Source: Stappia taiwanensis (lineage in GTDB: Bacteria > Pseudomonadota > Alphaproteobacteria > Rhizobiales > Stappiaceae). Taken from it: a DNA stretch of 64,000 nucleotides. The notes under the pieces were generated by a model. It saw nothing but the letters and a program-made list of their open reading frames with translations. It made no database searches and was not told the origin of the DNA. The stretch is taken from positions 310,001-374,000 of the forward strand of contig NZ_BMCR01000001.1 in assembly GCF_014635285.1 (NCBI RefSeq). The letters are read 5' to 3'. Positions 47,791-57,943 of the stretch are shown piece by piece (the stretch's first letter is position 1; each line of letters opens with the position of its first letter). Position numbers and translations under genes: made by a program.

Positions 47791-47928
47791 TCGCTTCCGG
47801 ATACGCCACGGCGGCGAGCTCCATTTCACCCATTCTCTCTTCACCCGGACGGTCCCGGCCAGCCTCCCTGGTCGGGGCCGCCGTTTCCTGCCGCATGTGC
47901 GGCCCTTCCTCCATCCAGGGATTTCGAC

Positions 47929-48288
47929 ATGACTTCAACCGTCAAGCGCTTCGGCGCGCAGACCCGCTTTTCCAGCATCGTCGTCCATGGCAACACGGTG
48001 TATCTCGCCGGCCAGGTGTCGCAGCTCGTCGATGGCGACATCACCGCCCAGAGCGAGGATGTGTTCGCCAAGATCGACGCGATGCTGGCCGAGGCCGGTT
48101 GCAGCCGCGACAGCCTGCTGTCGGCGCAGATCTGGCTCCGCGACATGAGTGACTACGATGGCATGAACGCTGCGTGGGATCGCTGGCTGGAAGGACGCGC
48201 CAAGCCGGTGCGCGTCTGCGTCGAGGCGCCGATGGCGAAGCCCCATTACCTGATCGAGGTTCTGGCGGTCGCTGCTCTCGACGGCTGA
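47929..48288 (+). CDS. RidA-family enamine/imine deaminase 2
   Basis: A 119-residue RidA-type protein. The conserved Arg is present in KPVRVCVEAPMAKPHYLIEVLAVA, as are the VYLAGQVSQLVDGDITAQ and IDAMLAEAGCSRDSLL blocks. RidA proteins hydrolyse reactive enamines and imines released by PLP enzymes. It follows the first RidA gene after 138 bases and is closed by a terminator. It probably protects against or processes an imine from catabolism of the imported compound. Confidence 0.88.
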   Translation: MTSTVKRFGAQTRFSSIVVHGNTVYLAGQVSQLVDGDITAQSEDVFAKIDAMLAEAGCSRDSLLSAQIWLRDMSDYDGMNAAWDRWLEGRAKPVRVCVEAPMAKPHYLIEVLAVAALDG

Positions 48289-48359
48289 TCATTGCTGCCC
48301 CGGGGGCGGGATCGGCCCCGGGGCTTCTGGGCGGATAGTCCCGCCTCGAAAACGAACTC

Positions 48360-48397
48360 CGGCGCGCGCCCTTTCCCAGGTGCGCGCCGTTTTTTTG
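48360..48397 (+). terminator. Rho-independent terminator after the RidA genes
   Basis: Arms of 8 bp (CGGCGCGC at 48360-48367, GCGCGCCG at 48382-48389) are followed by seven T residues. A second GC-rich inverted repeat without a T-run lies just upstream (about 48296-48326). Confidence 0.85.
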
Positions 48398-48400
48398 GCG

Positions 48401-49255
48401 TTAGCTGAAAACCACGGTCTTGTGTCCGTTCAGCATCACCCGTCCTTCCAGATGCATCTTGACCGCGGCGGCCAGCACCCGGCTTTCGATGTCGCGGCCC
48501 GTGGCAACCAGGTCCTCCGGACCCATCGCATGGGTCACGCGGCCGGTTTCCTGCTCGATGATCGGCCCCTCGTCGAGGTCCGGCGTCACGTAATGGGCCG
48601 TGGCGCCGATCAGCTTGATGCCCCGCTCATGCGCCTGATGATAGGGGCGGGCACCCTTGAAGCTCGGCAAGAACGAATGGTGGATGTTGATCACCTTGCC
48701 GTAAAGCCGCTTTGACAGGGTGTCGGACAGCACCTGCATGTAGCGGGCGAGCACCACCAGATCGGTTCCGGTCTCCTTCACCAGCGCCAGCAACTTCTCT
48801 TCCTGTTCGGCCTTGTTCGCCTTGGTCACCGGCCAGTGATGGAACGGGATGCCTTCGATCTCGGCGGTGCGGCGGCTGCCCTCGTGGTTGGAGACGATGG
48901 CGACCACTTCCGCGTTCAGCCAGCCGACCCGGATCTGATAGAGCAGATGCAGCATGGCATGATCGAACCGCGACACCATGATGATGATCTTGGGGCGGTA
49001 GTCGCCGTCAAGGATGTTGATGCGCATGTCGAAGCGGTCGACCGCCGGTTTCAGGCTGCGCTCGACCGTCTCCCGGCTGACGTCCTCGCCGGCGGTAAAG
49101 GCAATGCGCATGAAAAAGCGGCCGGTCTGGCGATCCCAGAACTGGTTGCTCTCGGCGATGTTGGCGCCAAGGCTGGCCAGTTCCGTCGTCACCGCGGCAA
49201 CGATGCCGGGCTTGTCATCACAGGACAGGGTGAGGACGAACGAGCGGGTCGACAT
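48401..49255 (-). CDS. purU: Formyltetrahydrofolate deformylase (PurU)
   Basis: A 284-residue enzyme that hydrolyses 10-formyl-THF to formate and THF. An N-terminal ACT domain (1-80, VLTLSCDDKPGIVAAVTTELASLGANI) is followed by a formyltransferase-like domain with the Asn-His-Asp active site: INIHHSFLPSFKGARPYHQAHERG and YVTPDLDEGPII. The start MSTRSFVL was chosen because the ACT domain begins there. Beyond housekeeping, PurU often accompanies demethylation pathways that load THF with C1 units. Confidence 0.95.
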   Translation of the reverse strand: MSTRSFVLTLSCDDKPGIVAAVTTELASLGANIAESNQFWDRQTGRFFMRIAFTAGEDVSRETVERSLKPAVDRFDMRINILDGDYRPKIIIMVSRFDHAMLHLLYQIRVGWLNAEVVAIVSNHEGSRRTAEIEGIPFHHWPVTKANKAEQEEKLLALVKETGTDLVVLARYMQVLSDTLSKRLYGKVINIHHSFLPSFKGARPYHQAHERGIKLIGATAHYVTPDLDEGPIIEQETGRVTHAMGPEDLVATGRDIESRVLAAAVKMHLEGRVMLNGHKTVVFS

Positions 49256-49506
49256 GAAACAGCATCTCCATGGAAGGCGGAAGCAGGAGTGAGTGAAATT
49301 TCCTGCGGGGCGCGCAGGGGAACTGATGGGTGCTCCGTCGCGAGAAGGGCGGGGTGCCCAGGTCACACGGAGCGACGCCGCGTCAGTGTAACGTCATCGC
49401 TGCAAATTCAGCAGCCATTCGTTCTGGTGGGACTGCATCGAGCGCGGTTTCAACAGCTTTTCTGTCGCATCGGTGGGCTTGCGAGACAAATGATCGCAAG
49501 ACACCT
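49256..49506. other. Non-coding stretch between purU and gltA
   Basis: Together with the gltA terminator this forms a 313-base gap. It should hold the purU promoter. I see no supported gene, RNA or repeat in it. It marks the right edge of the accessory segment. Confidence 0.5.
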
Positions 49507-49542
49507 GCAAAACGCAAGAAGGGCGCCCCGAGGGGCGCCCTT
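49507..49542 (-). terminator. Rho-independent terminator after gltA
   Basis: Inverted repeat AAGGGCGCCCC / GGGGCGCCCTT (49519-49529, 49532-49542). Read on the minus strand it is followed by CTTGCGTTTTGC. It starts 27 bases after the gltA stop. Confidence 0.75.
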
Positions 49543-49568
49543 CAAATGTGGCCGAATGGCTCCAGACG

Positions 49569-50861
49569 TCAGCGACGCTGGTTGATCGGCATGTAGTCAC
49601 GCGGCCCGGCGCCCGTGTAGAGCTGACGCGGCCGGCCGATCTTCTGCGACGGATCCTCGACCATTTCCTTCCACTGGGCGATCCAGCCCACGGTCCGCGC
49701 CAGGGCGAACAGCACGGTGAACATGGTGGTCGGGAAGCCGAGCGCACGCAGCGTGATGCCCGAGTAGAAGTCGATGTTCGGGTAGAGCTTCTTCTCGACG
49801 AAATACTCGTCGCTGAGCGCGATGCGCTCCAGCTCCATTGCCACTTCCAGCAGCGGGTCGTCGCGATGGCCCAGCTCGGCGAGCACCTCGTGGGTGGTCT
49901 TCTGCATGATCCGCGCACGCGGGTCATAGTTCTTGTAGACCCGGTGACCGAAGCCCATCAGACGGAACGGATCGTTCTTGTCCTTGGCCCGGGCGATGTA
50001 CTCGGGGATGTTGTCGACGGAGCCGATCTCGGCCAGCATGTTGAGCGCGGCTTCGTTGGCGCCGCCATGGGCCGGACCCCAGAGGCAGGCGATGCCGGCG
50101 GCGATGCAGGCGAACGGGTTGGCACCCGAGGAGCCGGCAAGACGCACGGTCGAGGTCGACGCGTTCTGCTCGTGGTCCGCATGCAGGATGAAGATGCGGT
50201 CCATCGCCCGCGCCAGCACCGGATTGACCTTGTACTCCTCGCAAGGCACGGCAAAGCACATGTGCAGGAAGTTCGACGCATAGTCGAGGTCGTTGCGCGG
50301 GTACACGAACGGCTGACCCACATGGTACTTGTAGGCCATGGCCGCCAGCGTCGGCATCTTGGCGATCATGCGCAGCGAGGCAACCATGCGCTGATGCGGA
50401 TCGGAGATGTCGGTGGAGTCATGGTAGAAGGCGGACAGCGCGCCGACCGTGCCGACCATGATGGCCATCGGGTGGGCATCCCGGCGGAAGCCGGTGAAGA
50501 AGCGGCTCATCTGCTCGTGGATCATCGTGTGATAGGTCACACGATTCACGAAATCGTCCTTCTGGGCCTTCGTCGGCAGTTCGCCGTAGAGCAGCAGGTA
50601 GCAGCTCTCCAGGAAATCGCCATGCTCGGCCAGCTGTTCGATCGGATAGCCGCGATACAGCAGCGTTCCGGCATTGCCGTCAATGTAGGTGATCTGGGAT
50701 TCACACGAAGCCGTGGATGTGAACCCTGGGTCGTAGGTGAAGCAACCGGTCTGTCCGTAAAGGGACGCGATATCGATGACGTCCGGTCCAACGGATCCGG
50801 AACGGACCCCGAGATCCCAGGACTGGTCACCGATCGTCAACTTGGCAGTCTTGTCGCTCAT
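49569..50861 (-). CDS. gltA: Citrate synthase
   Basis: A 430-residue type II citrate synthase, condensing acetyl-CoA and oxaloacetate at the entry to the TCA cycle. Active-site blocks: [13 protein letters not shown] (His), [14 protein letters not shown] (His) and [13 protein letters not shown] (Asp). The N-terminal beta-sheet region of the hexameric bacterial type ([18 protein letters not shown]) is present. Propionyl-CoA or acetyl-CoA from the BMC pathway would feed nearby central metabolism, though the adjacency is probably coincidental. 239 bases separate it from gltX. Confidence 0.97.
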   Translation of the reverse strand: MSDKTAKLTIGDQSWDLGVRSGSVGPDVIDIASLYGQTGCFTYDPGFTSTASCESQITYIDGNAGTLLYRGYPIEQLAEHGDFLESCYLLLYGELPTKAQKDDFVNRVTYHTMIHEQMSRFFTGFRRDAHPMAIMVGTVGALSAFYHDSTDISDPHQRMVASLRMIAKMPTLAAMAYKYHVGQPFVYPRNDLDYASNFLHMCFAVPCEEYKVNPVLARAMDRIFILHADHEQNASTSTVRLAGSSGANPFACIAAGIACLWGPAHGGANEAALNMLAEIGSVDNIPEYIARAKDKNDPFRLMGFGHRVYKNYDPRARIMQKTTHEVLAELGHRDDPLLEVAMELERIALSDEYFVEKKLYPNIDFYSGITLRALGFPTTMFTVLFALARTVGWIAQWKEMVEDPSQKIGRPRQLYTGAGPRDYMPINQRR

Positions 50862-51100
50862 TCAGGCTACCCCCATTTGAGTAAGGCGCGGTTGCACAGC
50901 CGGAAGTGGCCCCGTTTGCGGGGGACCGGACCGGTGGCACGGCGGGAGGAATGGTGCCCGTTGCCTATCCCATTTGCCGCCCCCCCGCAAGCGCGCGCCC
51001 ATGACGCTTTCGTCACAGGGGGGGCGAAAAGGAGTGAAAACGCCAGATCTTCCCGAGGGGAATCCGGGATTCTCACTCCTTGTTTCAGACTCTCTTGAAT

Positions 51101-52531
51101 TCAGCCCTGGGCCTGATCGAGCAGGCGGGCGAGTGATTCCTCACGGCCGAGAACCGCCAGAACGTCGAAAATACCGGGCGAGGTGCCCCGGCCGGTCAGC
51201 GCCGCGCGCAGGGGCTGCGCCGCCTTGCCGAGCTTCAATTCGACCTCTTCGGCATAGGCGCGCACCGCCGCTTCGGTGCTCTCCGCACTCCACTCAGGCA
51301 GTGCCGCCAGCCGCGCGTGCAGGGCGGCGATGATGTCGCGTGCCCCCTCGGCGCCGAGCAGCTTGGCCGCCTTCTCGTCGATGTCGAGCGGGCGGGTGGC
51401 CCAGAGATATCCTGCGCTATCAACGAGTTCGACAAGGGTCTTCGCGCGATCCTTGAGGCCAGGAAGGGCCATGCGTAGCATCGCCTCGTGAGCCGGATCG
51501 GCGAGCCAGTCCAGAATCGGCTGACCATTTTCCACATGCGGCAGGAAGGCCATCAGGTCGGCCATTAGCGAATCCGTATCCGCCGCGCGCATGTAGTGGC
51601 CGTTGAGGTTCTGCAGCTTCTGGAAGTCGAACCGCGAGGGCGATTTGCCGATGGCGTCGAGATCGAACCAGCCGATCATCTCCTCGGTGGAGAAGATCTC
51701 GTCGTCGCCGTGGCTCCAGCCGAGCCGCGCCAGATAGTTGCGCATGGCGGCGGGCAGGTAGCCCATCGCCCGGTAGGCCTCCGCGCCGAGGGCCCCGTGG
51801 CGCTTGGACAGCTTGGCGCCGTCAGGCCCGTGGATCAGCGGAATATGCGCCATCACCGGCACGTCCCAGTCCACCGCCTGATAGATCAGGGTCTGGCGGG
51901 CGGCATTGGTCAGGTGATCGTCGCCGCGCACGATATGCGTGATACCCATGTCGTGATCATCGACCACCACCGCCAGCATGTAGGTCGGCGTGCCATCCGA
52001 GCGCAGCAGCACCAGATCATCGAGATCCTTGTTGGGGAAGCTCACCCGCCCCTGCACCTGGTCATCGACGATGGTCTCGCCCTCGGTCGGTGCCTTCAGC
52101 CGCACCACCGGCTTCACGCCCTCCGGGGCTTCCGAAGGGTCGCGGTCGCGCCAGCGGCCGTCGTAGCGCGGCGGCCGGCCCTCGGCCCGGGCCTTCTCGC
52201 GCATTTCCGTCAGCTCTTCCTGGCTGGCATAGCAGTAGTAGGCGCGGCCCGCGGCAATGAGCTGCTCTGCCACTTCCCGGTGTCGCTCCGCCCGGGCGAA
52301 CTGCGAGATCGGCTCGCCTTCCCAGTCAAGCCCCAGCCAGGTCAGCCCGTCGAGGATCGCCGCAACCGCCGGCTCGGTGCTGCGCTCCCGGTCCGTGTCT
52401 TCGATCCGCAGCAGCATCTTGCCGCCATGGCGCTTGGCATAGAGCCAGTTGAACAGCGCCGTCCGGGCTCCGCCGATATGCAGGAAGCCGGTTGGGGAGG
52501 GGGCGAAACGTGTGATGACGGCTGCGCTCAT
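51101..52531 (-). CDS. gltX: Glutamyl-tRNA synthetase
   Basis: A 476-residue class I synthetase. The HIGH motif is [21 protein letters not shown] and the KMSKS equivalent is AKLSKRHGA, with the zinc-less insertion region typical of alphaproteobacterial GluRS. The start [15 protein letters not shown] was chosen because the catalytic fold begins there; a longer in-frame extension is not family sequence. Many alphaproteobacteria carry two gltX copies, so this one may be discriminating or non-discriminating. Confidence 0.96.
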   Translation of the reverse strand: MSAAVITRFAPSPTGFLHIGGARTALFNWLYAKRHGGKMLLRIEDTDRERSTEPAVAAILDGLTWLGLDWEGEPISQFARAERHREVAEQLIAAGRAYYCYASQEELTEMREKARAEGRPPRYDGRWRDRDPSEAPEGVKPVVRLKAPTEGETIVDDQVQGRVSFPNKDLDDLVLLRSDGTPTYMLAVVVDDHDMGITHIVRGDDHLTNAARQTLIYQAVDWDVPVMAHIPLIHGPDGAKLSKRHGALGAEAYRAMGYLPAAMRNYLARLGWSHGDDEIFSTEEMIGWFDLDAIGKSPSRFDFQKLQNLNGHYMRAADTDSLMADLMAFLPHVENGQPILDWLADPAHEAMLRMALPGLKDRAKTLVELVDSAGYLWATRPLDIDEKAAKLLGAEGARDIIAALHARLAALPEWSAESTEAAVRAYAEEVELKLGKAAQPLRAALTGRGTSPGIFDVLAVLGREESLARLLDQAQG

Positions 52532-52570
52532 GAACGATGGGCCTTGTGATCGGGTGTGAATTTCAAATCG

Positions 52571-52602
52571 CGACAGACGACAGGCGGCAGGCGACAGACG
52601 AC
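52571..52602. repeat. Short direct repeat upstream of comEC
   Basis: CGACAGACGAC occurs at 52571-52581 and again at 52592-52602 (period 21), with CAGGCGGCAGG-like sequence between. It lies in the 230-base gap between divergent gltX and comEC. Two copies only, so not a CRISPR; possibly a small tandem duplication. Confidence 0.5.
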
Positions 52603-52761
52603 TGGCAGCGGGCAAACTGGGAACTCCCTCATGCCGCGTACCGCGTGCCGGCTGCACGTTTGGGCGTGGCGCGAGGTCGGCGCCCGTGTAGCATAGGCGC
52701 CGGTGTGGCCATAGCCACAAATATGCGGTGCTGGCAAGGCCGGCGCCGGGAGGGGGACAAG

Positions 52762-55254
52762 GTGTCGGGGCGTTCCGGGGGGCCACCTGCCATCGGAGAG
52801 GATGCGGAGGACGCCGCGCCGGAGGCGGTGGCTGCGGCCGCGCGCCTTGGCGAGCGGAGGGGCGTGGGGCTTGCGCGGTTCCGGGCAGCCCGCTCGCGCC
52901 CGCGCCCATCGCCCGCCCGCTGGAGCCGCGCCGCAGTATCCCACCGTTTTTCTCAGGCCGTATCGGAGGCGCTCGACCGGGGGCAGGGGCTGGTCTGGGC
53001 GGTGCTGCCGTTCGGGCTCGGCATCGCCCTTTACTTCCATCTGCCGGCCGAACCTTCGGTGGTCGTTCTCGGCCTGCTTGCTGGGCTGCTCACCGGGTTT
53101 TCTCTCTGGCTGCGCCGGGCCGGGCAGGCGCCGGCCGGGTTGATCGTCGCCGCGCTGCTGCTCGCCGGCATGACGGCGGCCGGTGTGCGCACCCGCGCAG
53201 TGGAGGCGCCGCGGCTTGACCGGCCGCGCACCGTCGAGCTGGCCGGCTTCGTTGAACACGTCGACAGGACCGCGCGCGGGCATCGCCTGGTGCTTCGTGT
53301 CGTCTCCGCCGGCCGTCTCGACGCGGCGGCGCGTCCCGCCCGCGTCCGGGTCTCGTTGCGCGGGGAGGCGAAGGCGCCAGTCGTGGGCGCAGCGGTGCGG
53401 ATGCGGGCGCGGCTGATGCCGCCGCCCCGGGCCACCATGCCCGGCGGCTATGATTTCTCCTTCCGCGCCTTTTTCGACGGCATCGGCGCGACCGGATTTG
53501 TCTTTGGTGCCGCCCGCCCCGCAGATCTTGGCGCGGTTCCGACGGATCTGCGCCTGCGTAGCGCCATTGCCAGCCTGCGCGCTGCGGTGACCCAGCGGAT
53601 TGTCGAGGCTCTTGGGCCGGGGACCGCCAGCGGTCTGGCGGCGGCGCTGATCGTCGGCGACCGCTCCGGCATTCCCGAGCCGGTCACCGATGCCCTGCGC
53701 ACCGCAGGTCTTGCCCATATCCTCGCCATCTCCGGTCTGCACATGGCGCTGTTCGCCGGCTCGGTGTTCTTCGTCATTCGCGCGGGGCTGGCGCTGTCCA
53801 TGCGCCTGTCGCAGTCGCGCCCCATCGACATCTGGTCCGCGTGGGGGGCGCTCTTCGCCGCCAGCTTCTATCTGGTGCTGTCCGGCGCCTCGGTCGCTAC
53901 ACAGCGCGCCTATGTGATGATCGTTCTGGTGCTGGCCGGACGCCTGCTCGGGCGCCGCTCGCTGACCCTGCGCAGCGTTGCCATCGCTGCCTTCGCGATC
54001 CTGCTGATGACGCCGGAGGCGCTGCTGGAGCCCGGTTTCCAGATGTCCTTCGCCGCCGTGGTCGCGCTGATCACCGCCTATGAGGAGCTCACCCGCCGCC
54101 GGCTCGCCCGGCAGCGCGAGCGTCACGAGGAACCGCAAGGGAGCGGCATTCGGCAGGCGCTTGTCTGGGCAGTGAAATGGCTCGGGGCGATCTTCCTGAC
54201 ATCGCTGATCGCCGGCATCGCCACCGGCGCCATTGGCGTGCATCATTTTCACCGGATCGCGCCGCTCGGGCCGTTGATCAACCTGTTGGCCATGCCGATC
54301 GTCACGGCACTGGTGATGCCGATGGCGGTGCTGGCGCTGGCGCTGCTGCCGCTCGGGCTGGAGGTGGTGCCGCTCACCATCATGGGCGCGGCCATCGATC
54401 AGGTGGTGGCCCTTGCCCTTTGGGCGCAAGAGAACACGCCGGGCGAAGGCACCGTCGGCGCGCCCTCCGCAGCGGCCACGCTGTTGATCGTGCTCGCTGG
54501 ATTGGTGGCCTGTCTCGCGCCGAAGGGCTACCGGCGCGCGTGCCTTCTTCCACTCGCCGGCGCGCTCGTTCTACACCTGCAGCACCAACCGCCCGATCTC
54601 TTGATTTCCGACGATGGAAAGTCGCTGGCCCTGCGGGATCGCAGCGGTGATCTGTATGTCACCATGCGGCCCACCGGCTTTCTCGGCGAGGTCTGGCTGC
54701 GGGCGGAGGGAATACCGGAGGCGGAGCGACGACGGCGCCGCGTGCCGAAGTCGGCCATGTCCTGCGATCCGCAAAGCTGCATCCTGCTGGCGTACGGTCC
54801 AGATGGGGAAGGGGTAGAGGTAGGGGCAAGAGCAAGAGCGGGACAGGCCGCACCTGCCGCGCCGCCAGACGCGCTGCCGGGGACCCCGCGAACGGCCGCG
54901 TCGCGAGATCGGATGGCGCATGGACCACCGGCGCCCGAACCTCAGCCAGGCGACGCGCGGACACCGGCCTCTGCCGCACAGAGCCACGCGCCCCCACTCA
55001 TTGTCGCGTTGGTGCGCCGGCCCGACGCCTTTGCCGACGACTGCCAGCGCGCCGATATCATCGTCACTCGGCTGCAGGCGCCTGAGGACTGCGCCGCCCG
55101 GCAGGTGTTCGACGCCGACCGGCTGCGCCCCAGTGGAACCATTGCCATTCGCCTGACGGCGGATGCTGCCGGCGAAACACGCCTGAATCTGACCCCGAGC
55201 TACCGCTGGCAGCGCCCCTGGACCCGGACTACGGAGCCGGGAGAGGCACGCTAG
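52762..55254 (+). CDS. comEC: ComEC/Rec2-family DNA uptake channel protein
   Basis: An 830-residue polytopic membrane protein. A DUF4131-like N-terminal part (about 75-260) precedes the competence domain (about 280-580) with [16 protein letters not shown] and [19 protein letters not shown]. The C-terminal region (600-830) is soluble and lacks a recognisable metallo-beta-lactamase HxHxDH motif, as in many alphaproteobacterial homologues. It contains a low-complexity Ala/Pro/Arg-rich stretch of about 65 residues (roughly 685-750) that looks inserted. I chose GTG at 52762, preceded by GGGAGGGGG; an open frame extends upstream. ComEC carries transforming DNA across the inner membrane; activity here is unproven. 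Confidence 0.85.
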   Translation: MSGRSGGPPAIGEDAEDAAPEAVAAAARLGERRGVGLARFRAARSRPRPSPARWSRAAVSHRFSQAVSEALDRGQGLVWAVLPFGLGIALYFHLPAEPSVVVLGLLAGLLTGFSLWLRRAGQAPAGLIVAALLLAGMTAAGVRTRAVEAPRLDRPRTVELAGFVEHVDRTARGHRLVLRVVSAGRLDAAARPARVRVSLRGEAKAPVVGAAVRMRARLMPPPRATMPGGYDFSFRAFFDGIGATGFVFGAARPADLGAVPTDLRLRSAIASLRAAVTQRIVEALGPGTASGLAAALIVGDRSGIPEPVTDALRTAGLAHILAISGLHMALFAGSVFFVIRAGLALSMRLSQSRPIDIWSAWGALFAASFYLVLSGASVATQRAYVMIVLVLAGRLLGRRSLTLRSVAIAAFAILLMTPEALLEPGFQMSFAAVVALITAYEELTRRRLARQRERHEEPQGSGIRQALVWAVKWLGAIFLTSLIAGIATGAIGVHHFHRIAPLGPLINLLAMPIVTALVMPMAVLALALLPLGLEVVPLTIMGAAIDQVVALALWAQENTPGEGTVGAPSAAATLLIVLAGLVACLAPKGYRRACLLPLAGALVLHLQHQPPDLLISDDGKSLALRDRSGDLYVTMRPTGFLGEVWLRAEGIPEAERRRRRVPKSAMSCDPQSCILLAYGPDGEGVEVGARARAGQAAPAAPPDALPGTPRTAASRDRMAHGPPAPEPQPGDARTPASAAQSHAPPLIVALVRRPDAFADDCQRADIIVTRLQAPEDCAARQVFDADRLRPSGTIAIRLTADAAGETRLNLTPSYRWQRPWTRTTEPGEAR

Positions 55255-55333
55255 TCCCTCCCGGACAGGCTGCGAACACAACTCCAGACATGCGGGCGAA
55301 CCGAAAGGGGCGCGCCTTTGCTCGATAGCGGCG

Positions 55334-56050
55334 TCAGTACCGGCGGAACAGCGACACCAGCCGTCCCTGAATCCGAACCCGGCCGGGACCGAAGATGCGC
55401 GTTTCATAGGCCGGATTGGCGGCCTCCAGTGCGACCGAGGCGCCTTTTTTGCGCAGGCGTTTCAAGGTTGCTTCCTCATCATCGATCAGGGCCACGACGA
55501 TATCGCCGCTGTCGGCGGAATCCGAGCGGCGGATCACCACCGTATCGCCGTCGAGAATGCCCGCTTCGATCATCGAATCGCCGCGCACCTCAAGCGCGAA
55601 ATGCTCACCGCCGCCCAGCAAATCCGCCGGCATGGACACGGTGTGCGAATGGGACTGGATTGCCTCGATCGGCACACCTGCGGCGATCCGGCCCATCACC
55701 GGAATGGCGACGGTATCGGCGGCCGGTGGCGTGTCGTCTCGAGGGCTTTCGACCGGGCGCGCCTTGCCAAGCGATCCCTCGATCACCGCCGGCGAGAACC
55801 CTTGCGCCCGCTGCGTCGCCAGCCCCGGGGCGACCGATTCCGGCAGCTTGATGATCTCCAGCGCCCGCGCCCGATTCGGCAGCCGGCGAATGAACCCGCG
55901 TTCCTCCAGCGCCGTGATCAGCCGATGAATCCCTGACTTTGACCGCAGATCGAGCGCATCCTTCATTTCATCGAAAGACGGCGGAACCCCGGTTTCCTTC
56001 AGTCTTTCGTGAATGAACAGGAGCAACTCGTGCTGCTTGCGGGTCAACAT
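55334..56050 (-). CDS. lexA: LexA repressor (SOS regulator)
   Basis: A 238-residue self-cleaving repressor. The N-terminal winged HTH is [28 protein letters not shown] to about 65. The cleavage site is Ala124-Gly125, and the Ser159 (GDSMIEAG) / Lys197 (ATLKRL) dyad is present. A long linker (about 75-112) is normal for alphaproteobacterial LexA. GAGGAG precedes the start. It has its own LexA box upstream and probably also represses the 38-residue membrane protein gene at 10923. Confidence 0.97.
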   Translation of the reverse strand: MLTRKQHELLLFIHERLKETGVPPSFDEMKDALDLRSKSGIHRLITALEERGFIRRLPNRARALEIIKLPESVAPGLATQRAQGFSPAVIEGSLGKARPVESPRDDTPPAADTVAIPVMGRIAAGVPIEAIQSHSHTVSMPADLLGGGEHFALEVRGDSMIEAGILDGDTVVIRRSDSADSGDIVVALIDDEEATLKRLRKKGASVALEAANPAYETRIFGPGRVRIQGRLVSLFRRY

Positions 56051-56106
56051 GGACTGGGCTCCTCGGTATCGATCGATTCACTCTATGTACAAAACATGAA
56101 CACAAT

Positions 56107-56134
56107 CTAACCGTTCCCGACCTGTTCCACAAGT
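56107..56134 (-). promoter_or_regulatory. lexA promoter with LexA box
   Basis: GTTC-CCGACCT-GTTC at 56113-56127 fits GTTC-N7-GTTC exactly. On the minus strand the box lies in the 17-base spacer between TTGTGG and TAGATT, which look like -35 and -10 elements, about 60 bases before the lexA ATG. This is the expected autoregulation site and shares 12 of 15 bases with the box at 10870-10884. Confidence 0.85.
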
Positions 56135-56179
56135 CTTGCCGCGATGTTTGTCGGCCGTAAGCGGCGGCGCATCGCCGGA

Positions 56180-57400
56180 TCAGCCCCGGGAGCGGGGCAG
56201 GCGCAGGATCGGCACCCGGGCGCCTGCGGCCAGTGGTGGGGCGTGCGGCGGGCGAATGACCAGGGCATCGGCCTGCGCCAGCGTCGCCAGCATGGAGCTG
56301 TCCTGGCGCGGGAAGGGGGTCACCTGCTCCACGCCCTCCGCGTCGTGGGTCAGGGCGGCGCGCAGATAATCCTCGCGCTGGTCATTTGCGCCGACACCCA
56401 CCGCCAAAGGCAGGGTTTCGCCGACCCTTGGCGCGGGTGGCCGCCCCAGCAGCGCATCCATCAGCGGGCGCAGGAACAAGAGTGAACAGACGAGGCTGGA
56501 GACCGGGTTGCCCGGCAAACCCAGGACGCGCATGTCGTCGATATGCCCTGCCATCAGCGGCTTGCCCGGGCGCATGGCGATGCGCCAGAAGGCCAGCGCC
56601 ATGCCGGCGCCGCCAAGCGCGTCCTGCACCAGGTCATGGTCGCCGACGGACGCGCCTCCCAGGGTGACGAGCACATCGGCATTGGCCTCGCGCGCCGCCG
56701 CGATCCGCTCGTTCAGCGCCTCCGGCCGGTCCGGCGCGATGCCAAGGTGGATCGGCGTGCCGCCGCAATCTTCAACCAGCGCGGCAACGCCCGCGTGGTT
56801 GGAGGCGATGATCTGATTCGGCCCCGGTTCCGTTCCCGGCGGCACCAGCTCATCGCCGGTGGCGAGAATGGCAACACGTGGCCGCCGGTGCACCGGCAAC
56901 CGGGCATGGTTCATGGCGGCGGCCAGCGCCAACTCGCGAAAGCCGATCCGGGTTCCGGCGCGCAGCAACACCTCGCCTGCGTGAAAATCGAGACCTGCGG
57001 GGCGGACGAACTGGCCCTTGGAAACCGTCTCCAGCGCGGTCACCGTGTCGCCGTCGCGCTGCGCGTTTTCCTGGATCAGGATCGCATCGGTGCCATCGGG
57101 CACCGGCGCGCCGGTGAAGATGCGGACCGCTTCTCCCGTCAAGACCTTGCCGGAATACCCGTGCCCGGCCGGCGCCTCGCCAATGACGGTGAGCGTGGCC
57201 GGCGGATGGGCGAGATCGGCGGCGCGCACCGCATAACCATCCATCGCCGAGGCGGGGAAGGGGGGCTGGGTGCGGGTCGCGGCAAGGTCGCTGGCAAGCA
57301 CCCGGCCGTTGGCCTCGGTCAGGTCGACCCCTTCGGCGGGCAGCGCCACCGTGCCCTGCAACAGCCGTTCAAGTGCCTCGTCGACGGAAATCAACGCCAT
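56180..57400 (-). CDS. moeA: Molybdopterin molybdotransferase (MoeA)
   Basis: A 406-residue enzyme that inserts molybdate into adenylated molybdopterin. Visible blocks: FPASAMDGYAVRAADL, RIFTGAPVPDGTDAILIQE, VRPAGLDFHAGEVLL, the MoaB-like domain VAILATGDELVPPG and TLGGASVGDHDLVQDAL, then GLPGNPVSSLVCSLLFLRP. It follows moaC after 3 bases, making a small molybdenum-cofactor pair. Confidence 0.96.
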   Translation of the reverse strand: MALISVDEALERLLQGTVALPAEGVDLTEANGRVLASDLAATRTQPPFPASAMDGYAVRAADLAHPPATLTVIGEAPAGHGYSGKVLTGEAVRIFTGAPVPDGTDAILIQENAQRDGDTVTALETVSKGQFVRPAGLDFHAGEVLLRAGTRIGFRELALAAAMNHARLPVHRRPRVAILATGDELVPPGTEPGPNQIIASNHAGVAALVEDCGGTPIHLGIAPDRPEALNERIAAAREANADVLVTLGGASVGDHDLVQDALGGAGMALAFWRIAMRPGKPLMAGHIDDMRVLGLPGNPVSSLVCSLLFLRPLMDALLGRPPAPRVGETLPLAVGVGANDQREDYLRAALTHDAEGVEQVTPFPRQDSSMLATLAQADALVIRPPHAPPLAAGARVPILRLPRSRG

Positions 57401-57403
57401 GGG

Positions 57404-57907
57404 TCACTCCGCCGTTTCGCGTGGATCGACCGACCAGTCGCCGGACTTGCCGCCGGATTTCGCCAGAACGCGAATGCCGGAGATGGTCATGCCGCGATCG
57501 GCGGCCTTGGCCATGTCGTAGATCGTCAGGCAGGCGACCGAACAGGCGGTGAGCGCCTCCATCTCGACCCCGGTCTTGCCTGAGAGCTTGGCATAGCTTT
57601 CCACCCGAAGACCGGGCAGCGTCTCATCGATCTCGATATCGACGGCGACCTTCGACAGGACGAGCGGATGGCAGAGCGGAATGAGCTCGTGGGTGCGCTT
57701 GGCGGCCATGATGCCGGCGATCCGCGCGGTCGCCAGAACATCGCCCTTCTTGGCGTTGCCGTCCCGGATCATGGCCAGGGTTTCCGGCTTCATCCGCACG
57801 AACCCTTCCGCCCGCGCCTCGCGGGTGGTGTCGTCCTTGGCCGAGACATCGACCATATTGGCGCTGCCGGAGGCATCGAGATGTGTCAGGCTCTTGGAGG
57901 ACGTCAT
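57404..57907 (-). CDS. moaC: Cyclic pyranopterin monophosphate synthase (MoaC)
   Basis: A 167-residue hexameric enzyme of molybdopterin synthesis. Family sequence throughout: [46 protein letters not shown] with the catalytic-site residues, [21 protein letters not shown], and SGGKSGDW near the end. It sits between trpC and moeA, all on the minus strand, with short gaps. Confidence 0.97.
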   Translation of the reverse strand: MTSSKSLTHLDASGSANMVDVSAKDDTTREARAEGFVRMKPETLAMIRDGNAKKGDVLATARIAGIMAAKRTHELIPLCHPLVLSKVAVDIEIDETLPGLRVESYAKLSGKTGVEMEALTACSVACLTIYDMAKAADRGMTISGIRVLAKSGGKSGDWSVDPRETAE

Positions 57908-57943
57908 GGCCTTCTCTGTTGGAATGGACTCCGGGTGTGCAAC

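Noticed and set aside
29788-49506. Integrative element or prophage
   Set aside because: No integrase, transposase, recombination sites, phage genes or tRNA target seen; edges carry only hairpin terminators.
52571-52602. Possible CRISPR or minisatellite before comEC
   Set aside because: Only two 11-base copies with a 10-base spacer; no array, leader or cas genes.
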